The notes under the pieces are model-generated. The model was not told the origin of the DNA. It worked only from the letters and a program-made list of their open reading frames with translations, and did not search any database. The position numbers were made by a program, and so were the translations under genes. Shown here in pieces: positions 1 to 10,690 of a DNA stretch of 64,000 nt. Origin of the DNA: Prionace glauca (Eukaryota > Chordata > Chondrichthyes > Carcharhiniformes > Carcharhinidae); NCBI GenBank assembly GCA_037974335.1, contig CM075760.1:23421538-23485537 (forward strand). Direction: 5' to 3'. Positions within the stretch are counted from its first letter, which is position 1; each line of letters starts with the position of its first letter.

Positions 1-45
1 ATGGGCCAAATGGTCTCCTTCTGCACTCTAGGGATTCTATGATTT
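1..45 (+). mobile_element. 3' tail of a type-A tRNA-headed SINE
   Basis: The window opens with the typical end of the type-A SINE: a conserved GGGCC..AATGG block, CTTCTGCACT and the terminal ATTCTATG-like motif. The head lies outside the window. The terminal ATTCTATG is the kind of 3' end used by CR1-clade LINEs. Confidence 0.6.
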
Positions 46-1437
46 CCAAAAAGATTTTGACAAGGTGGTGCATAAGAGGCTGGTACATTAAGTAAAGGCC
101 CATGAAATTGGTGGAAGTGTATTAGTATGGATTAAAAACTGGCCATCACAAAGAAAACAGAGTTGGAATAAATGGGTCATTTTCAGAGTGGAAAGATGTA
201 ACTAGTGGAGTACGACAAGGATCAGTTCTTGGCTCGCAATTGTTCATGATTTAATTAATGACTGGGAGGGAGGAACAGAATGCAATGTTTCCAAATGATA
301 CGATGATAGGTGGAAGAACATGTTGTGGTGAGGATATAGATAGATTGAGTGATGAAAATCTGGCAAATTAAGTTTAATATGGGGAAATGTGAGTTCATAA
401 AGTTAAAGTAATTTCACTGCAGCATTAATGTTACTTGTTTATTAGTCACAAGTAACATCAATGCCACAATAAAATTACTGTGAAATTCTCCTAGTCATCA
501 CAGTCCGGCGCCTGTTTAGACCAATGCATCTAACCAGCACATCTTTCAGACTGTGGGAGGAAACCTTAGCACCCGGCGGAAACCCACGCAGACATGGGGA
601 GAATATGCAAACTCCAACCAGTCAGTGACCCAAGCTGGGAATCGAACACAGATCCCTGGCATTGTGAGCCAGCAGTGCTAACCACTGTACCACCATGCCA
701 CCTATTTATTTCAGTAGGAGGAATCAAAAAGGAGAGGTGTTGCAGATGAGTGAATTACAGAGGGATCTGGGTGTTCTTTGTGCATGAATCACAAAAAGCT
801 AGCAGACAGGTCCCACAATAGGTAAGAGGGAAACTGGAATTTTGATCTTTATTGCAAAGGGTTGGATTTAAAAGCAGGGAGGTTTTGTGGCAACTGCACA
901 GGGTGTCTAAACTGGAACACAATTTTGATTCGTTTTCTTAAACAAGAATATTGTAACATTGACAGTAGTCCAAAGGAGATTCACCAGCCTAATTCCTGGG
1001 ATGAGAGGACAAGAGAGAATAAATTGTCTAGGTTTGCATTCCTTGAAGTTTAGAAGACAAAGGGGTGAGTTTATTGAAATATATAAGATCCTGTGGGGGA
1101 GGGGGCTTGATAGGGTAGATGGTGAAATATTTTCAGGAGTGGAAGAATCACAAACAAGCTACAAGATAAAGGGTCGGTCATTTAAAACTGAGGTGCATAG
1201 AAATTTATTTTTGCAGAGGATGGTGAATCTCTGGAATTCTCTGTCCCAAAGGGTGGTGGAGACTGGATGATTAGAAGTATTTAAAGTGAGGCGGATAAAT
1301 ATTTAATAGATGGATGGATAGAGGCTGTGGGAAGTGGCACTGTGAAGGAGTTGAGGCCGAAATAGATTAGATATGATTGCACTGAATGGCGGGACAGGCT
1401 TGAAGGGCCTGGTGGACACTCCTGCTTCTATTTCGCG
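43..1437 (+). mobile_element. Degraded CR1-clade LINE, reverse transcriptase region to 3' end
   Basis: Translated pieces resemble CR1 reverse transcriptase: a DFQKDFDKV-like block near 50-75, then the C-terminal part near 960-1270 with RRFTSLIPGMRGQ and a QRMVNLWNSL motif. The copy ends in the usual GGCGGGACAGGCTTGAAGGG tail near 1390-1437. Many stops and frame changes show that it is old. A SINE sits inside it at about 407-707. Confidence 0.7.
407..707 (-). mobile_element. Type-B SINE inserted in CR1
   Basis: Read on the minus strand this has the tRNA-like head (GGTGGCA..GTGGTTAGCACTGCTG, then a B-box-like GTTCGATTCCC), the common body (TTTCCTCCCACAGTC), and the type-B tail with TTCACAGTAA and TTGTGACTAATAA. 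CR1 sequence resumes on both sides. Confidence 0.75.
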
Positions 1438-1597
1438 TGATCAATCGCTGCAGGTCAACAATTTCCCCCAGAATAAGAAAAGAAATGGAAAGGGGGAGAA
1501 CAGAAAGTGTTTTACTCACAGATGTGGGAGACCGGAGGAAGTTTGAGTCTGTCTGAAGCGCAATCTTCATTCACACAAAGCCCGGGCTGTGGTTGGC

Positions 1598-1626
1598 TGG
1601 AGGACCAGAGTCCTTCCGGTCCTCCA
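1598..1626. promoter_or_regulatory. Family promoter dyad, left copy in P1
   Basis: TGGAGGACC and GGTCCTCCA are separated by 11 bp. Read on the minus strand the centre gives ACCGGAAG, a good ETS/GABPA-type site. It is the mirror image of the copy at 1942-1970. Confidence 0.6.
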
Positions 1627-1941
1627 ATGTTTCCCATTGGTCAGCAGCTCAGCGTGAAGGTCAGAGGGGTAGAGACTCCACCTCGCGGACCCGGGAGCCC
1701 CGCCCCCACCCATTGTTCCCCTCCCCCTCCTCGAGCCAAGGTTTCCAGACAAGCGGCTGGCGGCTCCGACCAGAGCGAGAAGCCGCTCAGTGGTCGCCCC
1801 CTCCCCCCCGGCCCGGGACAGCGCATGTCCAAGAGAGAGGGGAAGCAGCGCATGTTCCGGGGAGAGGGGAACCTGCGCATGTGCGCGGGTCGCCCATTTC
1901 CCCACAACGGTCAGGCTGAGGTATTGACCAATAGAAAGAGT

Positions 1942-1970
1942 TGGAGGACCGAAAGAACTCTGGTCCTCCA
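1942..1970. promoter_or_regulatory. Family promoter dyad, right copy in P1
   Basis: TGGAGGACC and GGTCCTCCA with an 11-bp spacer are followed at once by a CCAAT box (GCCAATCA). With the left copy it makes P1 a large imperfect palindrome around a roughly 310-bp GC-rich core. Confidence 0.6.
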
Positions 1971-2225
1971 GCCAATCACGTTTCCTCCATTGTGTGAATG
2001 CGGAAGTTGGCCGAAGAGCTTCTGACCAAAACTTCCTCCTGTGTGTAACGTTTGTTTAAAGGTGTTCTGTGAAGGGCAGGAGGTGACCAGACAAAGAATA
2101 AGATCCACTAGGGAGTAATGTGGTAATTTGTCCGTGGAGCTGGGAGATATTTGTGGGGTTTTAAATTAATACTTTGTATTTGTATTCACTGTGGGGAGGG
2201 ATGATGTAGGTATAGAAAACACAGT

Positions 2226-2312
2226 AAGAAGTCTCACAACATCAAGAAAAAGTCCAACAGGTTTATTTGGAATCATGGACTTTCAGAGCACTGAACCTTC
2301 ATCAGGTGAGTC
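2226..2312 (-). mobile_element. Penelope-like element 3' fragment
   Basis: It contains the diagnostic tail words AAGAAGTCTCACAACA and GTCCAACAGGTTTATTTG, followed by a diverged TTCATCAGGTGAG. It is a short truncated copy in reverse orientation. Confidence 0.55.
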
Positions 2313-2369
2313 ATATAGATATCAGGGAGCAGCTTTGTCATTCACTTCAACAACTTAACATTTGACGGG

Positions 2370-2496
2370 GAGGAGGTTGTAACGGGCCTAAAATTGTATA
2401 AATCCCCAGGCCAAGATGGGGTGATCCCCAGCCTGCTGTGGGAGGCAAGGAAGGAGATTGCAGTGACTCTGGCAATAATTAGCTGGCTACAGGAGA
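2370..2496 (+). mobile_element. CR1 fragment just upstream of the reverse transcriptase core
   Basis: The translation reads like KSPGQDGVIPSLLWEARKE, the block that precedes the fingers of CR1-type reverse transcriptases. It is flanked on both sides by Penelope-like pieces. Confidence 0.5.
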
Positions 2497-2499
2497 GAT

Positions 2500-2680
2500 A
2501 AACACAGTAAGAAGTCTCACAACACCAGGTTAAAGTCCAACAGGTTTATTTGTAGCAAAAGCCACTAGCTTTCGGTGTGCTGTCCCTTCATCAGGTGGAG
2601 TGAGAGTTCTATAAAAGCGAGTGGCTTTTGCTACCAAATAAACCTGTTGGACTTTAACCTGGTGTTGTGAGACTTCTTAC
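2500..2680. mobile_element. Palindromic Penelope-like copy
   Basis: Arms 2507-2566 and 2620-2680 are near-perfect inverted copies of the element's 3' end (one base length difference) around a 53-bp centre. The right arm abuts the 5' end of the CR1-alpha copy at about 2681. Confidence 0.7.
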
Positions 2681-4363
2681 GAATCTTACGAATCTGGTGG
2701 AATTCTTTGAGGAGGTGACAAAAACGGTTGACGATGGGAGAACCGTTGATGTCATCTATATGGATTTCAGTAAGGCGTTTGACAAAGTCCCTCACGGTAG
2801 GCTGGTAGAAAAGGTTAAGGCACATGGGATACGAGGCCAGGTAGCTAGGTGGATTGAGAACTGGCTGGGAAATAGGAGACAGAGGGTAGCTGTGGAGGGG
2901 ACCTTGTCGGGCTGGAGGCCAGTGACCAGTGGTGTGCCGCAGGGCTCAGTACTGGGACCTCTCCTCTTTGTAGTCTACATAAATGACTTGGAAGAGGGCG
3001 TAGATGGTGTGATTAGCAAGTTTGCTGATGACACCAAGATGGCAGGGTTGGCGGGTACGGAACTAGATTGTCAGGTGATACAACAGGATATAGATAGGTT
3101 GGTGCAGTGGGCAGATAGGTGGCAGATGGCATTTAATCCTGACAAATGCGAGGTGATGCATTTTGGATGGAATAATGCAGAGAGGAGCTATGTGGTTAAA
3201 GGGAGGCCGATTAGGAGTATAGACATGCAGAGGGACCTGGGAGTGCAGGTTCACAAATCCATGAAGGTTGCGTCACAAGTGGAGAAGGTTGTTAGGAAGG
3301 CTTATGGGATGTTGGCCTCTATAAGAAGGGGCATAGAGTATAAAAGCTGCCGTCTAATGCTTCAGTTGTACAGAACGTTGGTTAGACCGCATTTGGAGTA
3401 CTGCGTCCAGTTCTGGTCACCTTACTACCGGAAGGACGTGGAGTCTCTGGAAAGGGTGCAGAGGAGGTTTACCAGGATGTTGCCTGGCATGGGGGGACTG
3501 GGTTACGAGGAGAGGTTGAAGAAACTGGGATTATTTTCCTTGGAAAGACGGAGATTGAGAGGGGACATGAGAGAAGTATTTAAGATAATGAAGGGAATGG
3601 ATAGAGTTAATAGTGAGAGACTGCTCCTAGACTGGGTACGAACACGAGAGGTCATCATTTAAGGGTGAGGGGGGAGAGGTATAATTTGGAGGTGAGAAGA
3701 AAGTTCTTTGCGCAGAGAGTTGTGGGGGTCTGGAACGCGCTACCGAGTAGGGTGGTGGAGGCAGGAACATTGGACTCGTTTAAGATGCAGTTAGATAGGC
3801 ACATGAGTGAAACGAGAATGGAGGGATATGGTAGGGGCTATTAAATAGGGTTAAACCTCGGGAGATACCGGAAAGGCAGGCTGTAAGATGAATATTTTTG
3901 TCTTTATTCCACAGGTGGAGGTCCACCTCGTGTCAAACGAGGGGCATTCACATGGCGGGTCGTGCGTGGGCTGCTCTTGGAAGTTCCAGGAGTGGCCTAG
4001 TACTTCATGTTGGTGTGTGTGCTTGATCCTGGACCGGTAGATGGGCGCCGCAACAGCTCAGTGACTAGCACTGCTGGCTGTGCAGGCACATGGATTTGGG
4101 CCTGTGTCTGTGGGAGTTTGCGCATTCTCCCTGTAGTTGCGTGGGTTTCCTCCGGGCGCTCCGGTTTCCTCCCACACCCCAAAGATGTGCTCTCAGGCTA
4201 ATCTGTTTTTACCAAATTGACACTATTTCTTCCCTGAATCTGACTGAGTAGGGTTCCATTCATAGATATGCAGGGTAGAATAGGTGTAGGGTGATGTGGC
4301 GGTGTGGTCTCGTTGGGCCGAAGGGCCTGTTTCCTGTGCTGGGTTGTTCTTTGTTCTTTGTTC
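2681..4363 (+). mobile_element. 5'-truncated CR1-alpha LINE with open reverse transcriptase frame
   Basis: An open frame to 3662 encodes the reverse transcriptase palm and thumb: [28 protein letters not shown], the catalytic FADD motif and the CR1-typical LEYCVQFWSPYYRKDVESLE. A frame break near 3650 separates the last part of the protein (KFFAQRVVGVWNALPS, about 3700-3842). The 3' UTR (about 3900-4363) includes a stretch closely resembling the SINE body and ends in TTGTTCTTTGTTCTT. The endonuclease and ORF1 are missing, as in most 5'-truncated LINE insertions. Confidence 0.85.
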
Positions 4364-4394
4364 TTACTGTGTTTACCCCAGTACAACACCGGCA

Positions 4395-5680
4395 TTTTCA
4401 CTGCAAAAGAAGTGCCACAGGACTGGAGGACAGCCAATATGGTGTCATTAGTCAAGAAGGAACACAGGGAAAAAACAGCAAACGACAGACCAGTAAGTCT
4501 AACTTCAGCAGTAGGGAAACGATTGGAAAAAGATCTGAGGGACAGAGTTAATCTCCACTTGGGGAGATAAGAATTAATCAAGGATAGACAGCATGGTTTT
4601 GGCAACGGGAGATCAGGTCTTACAAATTTGATTGCATTTTTGAGGAGGTGACTCATTGTATACAGTTGATGTAGTCTACTTGGACTTCAGTAAGGCTTTT
4701 GACAAGGTTCCATATAGATGGCTGATGAAGAAGGTGAAAGCCCATTCGATAATTTGCCAAAGTGGATCCAAAAGTGACAGGAGTCAGAGGGGGATGGTCA
4801 AATGCAATTTTTGTGACTAGATGTCTGTGTCCAGTGGTGTTTTGCATGGATAGGAGTTGCATCTCTTCTTGTTTGTAGTGTAAGTTAATAATTTGGATGT
4901 GAATATCAGAGGTATACCAAGTAAGTTTGCAGGTGACACAAAGATTGGTGATTTCATAAATGCTGATGAGCAAAGCCTTAGATTACAGGACAATACTGAC
5001 CGAGTGGCACTGCAGCCTCACAGCACCAAGGACCTGGGTTCAATTCCCAGCTTAGGTCACTGTATGTGCGGAGCCTGCATATTCTCCCCATGTCTGCACA
5101 GGTTTCCTCCAGGTGCTCCGATTTCCTCCCACAGTCTGAAAGATGTGTTGTTAGGTACATTGGTCATGCTAAATTCTCCCTCTGTTTATCCAAACAAATG
5201 CTGGAGTGTGGCAACTTGGGGATTTTCACAGTAACTTCATTGCAGAGCTGATGTAAGACTACTTGTGACACTAATACATAAACTTTAAAACTTTAGTTAT
5301 ATGGGTAGAGCCGGGGCAAATGGAATTCAATCCTTAAAAAGTTTGAGGTAATGCATTTTGGGAGGAGTAACAAGGTAACGGAATGCACAATGAATAGTCA
5401 GATCCTGGAGGTACTGAGGTTCAGAGTGACCTTGGTGTGTATGTCCATAGATCTCTGAAGACAGCAGGACAGGTACATAAGGGGATTCAGAAAGCACATG
5501 GGATACTTGCCTTTATTAACTGAGGCATTGAATATAAGGGCAGGGAGGTTCTGATGTAGCTGTACGTAAGAAATAGGAACAGGAATAGGCCATCTAGCCC
5601 TTCGAGCATTCCCCTGCCCTGTATAAACCACTAATTAGGCCACAGGTGAAGAACTGTGTACAGTTCTGGTTGCCATGCAG
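4395..5680 (+). mobile_element. Old CR1 copy interrupted by a SINE and a CR1 tail
   Basis: Pieces of a CR1 reverse transcriptase can be read at 4395-4750 (VPQDWRTANMVSLVKK, then VVYLDFSKAFDKVP) and again at 5300-5560. A type-B SINE lies between them, and a short antisense CR1 3' end at about 5565-5625. The open frames here are broken. Confidence 0.65.
4995..5287 (+). mobile_element. Type-B SINE
   Basis: The tRNA-like head has GGTTCAATTCCCAGC (B box) near 5037. The common body includes TTTCCTCCCACAGTC. The type-B tail has TTTTCACAGTAACTTCATTG and TTGTGACACTAATA near 5225-5280. Confidence 0.75.
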
Positions 5681-5726
5681 GAGAAATAACAGAAAGTAGC
5701 CATGTTTCTGTTATTTCTCCTGCATG
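5674..5726. repeat. Perfect 22-bp inverted repeat at a CR1 / ZF-1 junction
   Basis: Arms 5674-5695 and 5705-5726 are perfect reverse complements with a 9-bp loop. The left arm belongs to the CR1 copy (GGTTGCCATGCAGGAGAAAT). The right arm runs into the ZF upstream exon sequence (CATGGAGATTTTCAG). Confidence 0.85.
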
Positions 5727-6337
5727 GAGATTTTCAGCTCTCTGAGTCCAGGACAGGAAGCAGTGAGCATGGATCTGTCAACTAGCTTCAATCAGCACCT
5801 TCAGGAGAATTGGGAGGTTTAATATTAGATACAGCAGAGTGAGAATGGAGGGAGACTGTGTGGGTTGAAGATTTACAGCTTTTGTGGAGTGAGAGAGGAA
5901 AGAATGTTCCATAAAAACTAGAGTTGTCTGTTCTGAATTTCTATCTTGTACTGACACTGATGACTTTTGTAAATTGTTTTTACAGAATATTAGAAGAGGA
6001 ATTACACAGATAAATCTTAAGTATCACATCTCAGTCTGACAGAGTCACCCAATTCCTTGGAAACTAATTTTCCTCAGCCTCTGAATATGAAGGAGAAATG
6101 TTTGAGCGGTCTGTCGACTGCAAGATTTTAAGCAACAGTGCGACTGGAAAAACACTGGGATACAAACACACACCTGAGTGAGAGTGTTCCAGTGCACTGA
6201 GTGTGGAAAGAGCTTTAACCAGTTACACAGCCTGAAAATACATCGCAGCATTCACAGCGGGGAGAGACTGTACCATGTTGTCTGTGTGAACAAGGCGTCA
6301 AATGATAAAACTGCAATGAGACAAGGAGACCGACAAT
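5727..6337 (+). other. ZF-1 upstream exon region and 5' part of the terminal exon
   Basis: The AGATTTTCAGCTCTCTG block at about 5729 matches the putative second exon of ZF-8 (58.17 kb). A splice acceptor TTTTTACAG ends at 5985, so the terminal exon starts at 5986. Between 6181 and 6300 there is a recognisable but unused zinc finger (FQCTECGKSFNQLHSL..H..H) in a different frame from the array that starts at 6338. This part is probably 5' UTR today. Confidence 0.5.
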
Positions 6338-7173
6338 ATGGAAAAACCATGGAAATGTGAGGACTGTGGGAAGAGATACAAAGCACCCTCTCTACTGGAA
6401 GTTCATCGACGCAGCCACACTGGGGAGAAGCCGTTCACCTGCTGTGTTTGTGGGAAGGGATTCAGTGATTCATCCATTCTGCAGAGACACCAGCGAGTTC
6501 ACACCGGTGAGAGTGCATTCACCTGCTGTCAGTGTGGGAAGGGATTTACTCAGATATCAAGCCTGCAGACACACCAGCTAGTTCACACTGGAGAGAGGCC
6601 ATTCACCTGCCCTGAGTGTGGGAAGGGATTCAGTAAGTCATCCAACCTACAGAAACACCAGCGAGTTCACACAGGAGAGAGGCCATTCAGCTGCTCTGAA
6701 TGTAGGAAAAGATTCACTCAGTTATCTCATCTGCAGGCACACCAGCGGGTTCACACTGGGGAGAGACCATTCACTTGCACTCAGTGTGGGAAGGGATTCA
6801 CTCAATTGTACAGTCTGCAGACACACCAGCGAGATCATACTGGGGAGAGACCATACAGCTGCTTTCAGTGTGGGAAAGGATTCATTCATTTATCAAACCT
6901 GCAGACACACCAGCGAGTTCACACTGGGCATTCACCTGCTCTCAGTGTGGGAAGGGATTCACTCAGTTATCCAACCTGCGGAGACACCAGCGAGTTCACT
7001 CTGGAGAGAGGCCGTTCACCTGTCCCGTGTGTGGGAAGGGATTCACTCGGTTATCTACCCTGCAGTCACACCAGCGAGTTCACACTGGGGAGAGACTGCT
7101 CATTTGCTCTCAGTGTGGGAAGGGATTCTGTGATTCATCCACCCTGCTGACACACCAACAAGTTCACAAGTGA
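6338..7173 (+). pseudogene. ZF-1: C2H2 zinc-finger gene, frameshifted after finger 7
   Basis: The ATG at 6338 opens MEKPWKC, the start used by most genes of this family, followed by tandem 28-residue C2H2 fingers joined by TGERP/TGEKP linkers. Such proteins bind DNA in the nucleus, three to four bases per finger. Seven fingers are in frame. Near 6929 the linker coding sequence lacks 7 bp compared with its neighbours, so the frame changes. The reading then runs to a stop at 7148-7150 as about 70 unrelated residues (270 aa in total). The other frame carries three more good fingers and ends at 7173 with HQQVHK and TGA, the usual gene end. The ancestral gene thus had ten fingers. Either it is a recent pseudogene, a shortened seven-finger protein is made, or the assembly lost 7 bases. 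The 3' flank (7174-7330) is conserved with ZF-2. Confidence 0.8.
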
Positions 7174-7424
7174 ATAGGGGGATTATATTCTGCTGTTACT
7201 GTTTCTGTTCTCGATTACATCCTGTACTGCATTTTGTTCATTCTCACAGTTGGTCAATGGGGAGGGTTTCTTTCTGCTGGACTGGCCGGTCTCTCAACTT
7301 TGCCTCCAGTGGGCTGATGCTCATTGAGTCTTGTTGCAAATACCTGGTTTTAAATTTCACAAGAATCACAGAGTGACAGGGTGTTAGGAAGGTCAGAGAT
7401 ATTTAGTCAGCATTTCTGTTTGAA

Positions 7425-7735
7425 ATTCCCCAAATGCCCATCCAATTTCCTTTGTAATTGTTTATTGTCTCCACTTCCCCCACCCTTTAATGAGCGAGTT
7501 CCAGCTCATTACCATGCACTGCATCAAAATATGCTTCCTCACATCCCCCTGCATCTTTGACTCAAAACCTTAAATCTGTGTCCCCCTTGTCCTTGTCCCA
7601 TCAGCGAATGGGAACATCTTTTCTTTGTCCACCTTATCTAAATCTGTCAGAATCTTGTCCACCTCTATCAAATCTCCTCTCAACCTCCTTTGCTCCAAGG
7701 GCAACAACCCCAGTCTGACATCGACAATAAAGAAC
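7425..7735 (-). mobile_element. Antisense CR1 3'-end fragment
   Basis: On the minus strand this reads as the eroded C-terminal part and tail of a CR1 ORF2 (forward words include CAAATCTCCTCTCAACCT and AAACCTTAAATCTGTGTCC, as in the copy at 30.3 kb). No frame is open. From about 7740 to 8536 I see only A/T-rich sequence with a short GA microsatellite at about 8254-8271. Confidence 0.5.
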
Positions 7736-8536
7736 AAAGGAACAGAATATGTTAATACCTGAAATCGAATGGGAATGTTTAATTACTGTTTTAAAAATAT
7801 TGTGAACATATTGTCCTGGACAATAAAGGAATTTGAATAACTCACCTTGGATGTGGTGAAATGAAAGGTCCTTTACAAATTCAGCCTAGCCATAAGACTT
7901 GCACTCGAGTGAGCATAAGATATTTCACTCCAGGTATGATTCAACTGACCCACGAGGATGTTTTTAGCAAACAAAGTTAATTTAAGAACACAGTTAAAAT
8001 ATAAGAAGAAAAATTAGCATAATTTTTACCAATTGCAATAAAAAGCAACCATGATCTTGTCTCAACCTGAACAGCTAAGTCCAAATCAAATAATCCCTAC
8101 AAACTTACAGCTCGTTTTAGGCTTTGCACAGAAAGCAAGTATGCTCACCTGATGCTGGATTTTGCAACTTTTTAACACCTGTTGTGAATTAGTCCTTTAA
8201 ACATTGATTTCAAACTTTGACTTCCCAGTTCTGGAAATTTCAGGACCTTGAGATAGAGAGAGAGAGAGAGAGACTGCTTGCCACTATCTTCCAGCTGGCA
8301 ACTCACAGGTAGCAGAATCTTCACTCCACAGAAAGAGATGAGAAACACTCCTCTCAGTTTGCAGTCCAAAGAGCATGTGACAAAAGAAAACTAAAACCTT
8401 TCTCCTGTGAAAGAAATGTCCAAAGACAGCATTGACCTTTTAATCAGGCTCAACACAACAGTTTGAAAAGGGTCATAAAACTCCAGGTTACTGGATTAGC
8501 CCAGACTGAAAATAATCAAGCTGCCTATTATATTCA

Positions 8537-8850
8537 AAGAACAGAATCCTGACAGTACAGAAGGAGGCCATTTGGCCCATCAAGCCTGCACTGACAACAA
8601 TCCCAGCCTATCTCAGTAACCCCACGTATTTACCCTGCTAATCCCCAGAAACGAGGGTCAATGTAACATAACCAATCAACCCAAACCACAGAACTTTGGA
8701 CTGTGGGAAGAAACCAGAACACCTGGAGGAAACCCATGCAGACACAGGGAGGATGTGCAAATTCCACACAGACAGTGACCCAAGCCAGCAATCAAACCTG
8801 AATCCCTGGTACTGTGAGGCAGCAGTGCTAACCACTGTGTCACCACACCG
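8537..8850 (-). mobile_element. Type-A SINE
   Basis: Minus-strand copy with the tRNA-like head at the right end (GTGACACAGTGGTTAGCACT), the common body, and the type-A tail at the left (GGCCAAATGGCCTCCTTCTG). The sequence from 8851 to about 9429 shows nothing recognisable. Confidence 0.8.
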
Positions 8851-9429
8851 TCATATTGTTCTTTGCATTAGCTGAGTTGTAAATCAGTGAAAGCCAGCAC
8901 AATACTTGGTCTCTGAAACACTCCTACATCCGTTAACTTTGTTTTAAAGAAATCCACATTTGAAAGCCCAGCCAGGATATGAAATATCAGCGCCTTAACA
9001 GGGAGATAAGACAGACAGACACTATATTTGATCTTTTCAACAGCACATCTGAGAGTTAAGAATGTGTGACATGATTTTGGGAAACCGGAGTGAGTGTGCA
9101 CATCTGATTTGTTACATGTGAAAAATAGCAAGCCTAAATTCATGGTGAGATGGAGTGAAGAGCGGGTCCCAAACACACACAGCTACTTGAGACACAGCAG
9201 GAGATGAAATGGTTAATGCGGCCAGGGGATTGAGACAACATTGTGACAACATCAAGGCATTGACACACACTCCAGAGAGAAACTGAGTTCAAAACAATCA
9301 GGATCCAATTAAACACAGTGCACATGGACACAATGTGAGGAAAATTAAAGTAAAATGGATAAAATTATAGATTGGGACAATTAAGAGCTTGGAAGAAATA
9401 ACACCGAATAAAAACTGTCCACAAGTTGG

Positions 9430-9720
9430 ATAGGGGGTAAAGAGAGAGCTAGAGAATCTTTTACATCTTCCTGTAATGAGGTGACCAGAACTGAGCACAG
9501 TACTCCAAGTGGGGTCTGACCAGGGTCCTATAAAGCTGCAACATCATCTTTCGACTCTGAAACTCAATTCCTCAACTGATGAAGGCCTGTACACCATAAG
9601 CCTTCTTAACCATAACTTCAACCTGCGCAGCTGCTTTGAGCATCCTATGAACTCGGACTCCTCTGATCTTCCACACTGCCAAGAGTCCTACCATTAATAT
9701 TATGTTCTGCCATTCTATTT
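9430..9720 (-). mobile_element. Antisense CR1 fragment, reverse transcriptase thumb region
   Basis: The sequence (GAGGTGACCAGAACTGAGCA, then CACAGTACTCCAAGTGGGG) is a diverged relative of 30.58-30.78 kb and encodes the LEYCAQFWS region on the minus strand. A small tandem duplication around CCTATTTGACCTGCCAAAAT follows at 9705-9770. The stretch 9770-10140 holds nothing I can name. Confidence 0.55.
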
Positions 9721-10139
9721 GACCTGCCAAAATTAACACTTATTGCCATCCTATTTGACCTGCCAAAATGAACCACTTCATAGAGGGAATCGCTTTCTGT
9801 TAAAGAGCCTGCCAAACCCTCTCACTCACTTTTCCTAAAGTGCATCAATCTCATCAGGAAAACTCCAGAACAATCAAATATTTTTACTGATAAAAGTTTA
9901 TTAATGAAACAGAACATGGTTAAAACATACAGAAAATGACAAGAGGATCAAAGATAACCAGAGTAAAAGGATGTTCACAATGTTCTGGACACAAATGGTT
10001 TCTCTTTAATTCATCTGTAGCCTGTTCCCTGCCCTCTTTGTGGAAAACGTCCACTCAGTCCAAAGCATGACCTTCACCTTCCGCTTGCCATTAGAATTTA
10101 CCATCTTGCTCTCATGCTCATATTTTTGTCCTCGGCCTT

Positions 10140-10690
10140 GTCTGTGTAAAAGGAGTTAACAAAGTGCATTAGTGTCAGTCCAGGATAGAAATTCAGAACA
10201 GACAATTCTAGTTTTTATGGAACATTCTTTCCTCTCACATTTCCCAAAAGCTGTAAATCTCCATCCCACACTGTTTTGACAAAGGGTCACCTGGACTCGA
10301 AACATCAGCTCTTTTCTCTCCTTACAGATGCTGCCAGAGATTTGCCAGCATCTTCTCTTTTGGTTCCCATCCCACACACCCTCCCTTCATTCTCACTCTG
10401 CTGTATCTAATATTCACCCTCCCAATTCTCCTGAAGTTGATGATTGAGGCTGATTGACGGATCCATGGTCACTGCTTCCTGTCCTGGAGACAGAGCTGAA
10501 AATCTCCATGCAGGCTGCCAGACAGATGTATGTCTAAATGACTGGACTAAAAATGTATGGAATGTACAGATTGGACTCACTTCCTTACCCTTCAGTTTTT
10601 CAAGTCCCCAATTTCCAGAATGAGAAAAGAAATGGAAAGGGGGAGACATTGATTTCCTCCCAGATGTTGCACAGAGGAAGTTTCACTCTG
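10140..10690 (-). pseudogene. Leftward ZF partner gene, array lost
   Basis: On the minus strand, running away from promoter P2, the upstream exon of the ZF family can be read at about 10435-10520, followed by intron sequence and an acceptor-like CTCCTTTTACACAG near 10145. No finger array follows. The first-exon donor near 10650 reads GGGAGG where P1 has GTGAGT, so normal splicing is unlikely. The same arrangement and the same donor change occur at 56.23-56.64 kb. A 95-bp short repeat sits in the intron. Confidence 0.6.
10272..10366 (+). mobile_element. Short interspersed repeat with target-site duplication
   Basis: This 95-bp insert has the core CTCGAAACATCAGCTCTTTT and CTTACAGATGCTGCCAGA, found many times in the window. 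It is flanked by an 11-bp duplication, CCATCCCACAC, at 10261-10271 and 10367-10377. That shows it moves as a discrete unit. Confidence 0.7.

Larger units (their letters stand above)
1500..2065. promoter_or_regulatory. CpG-rich divergent promoter P1 of the ZF family
   Basis: This GC-rich block has CCAAT boxes near 1635, 1926 and 1974, several GCGCATG (NRF1-like) words and two copies of the family dyad. On the minus strand a first exon ends at 1520 with donor GTGAGT, the same donor seen on the + strand at 11200 and 18718. The rightward side probably serves ZF-1. The leftward gene lies outside the window or is lost. Long open frames here (for example 1507-2025) reflect base composition and are not called as genes. 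Confidence 0.65.

Noticed and set aside
1507-2108. Several overlapping open frames of 60-170 codons on both strands in the 1.5-2.1 kb GC-rich block (similar sets at 10.8-11.1, 31.5-31.9, 42.9-43.4 and 57.0-57.5 kb).
   Set aside because: They overlap in many frames, follow CpG-rich promoter composition, are not conserved as protein between the duplicated promoters, and cross splice donors.
6357-7133. Long open frames in other phases of the ZF arrays (GRDSL..., WEGIHS... types), also at 12867, 20714, 27452, 39840 and 44544.
   Set aside because: They are phase shadows of the repeated finger codons: the same 84-bp rhythm read out of frame without Cys/His ligands.
8254-8271. GA microsatellite as a possible regulatory element.
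   Set aside because: Short simple repeat with no nearby promoter features.
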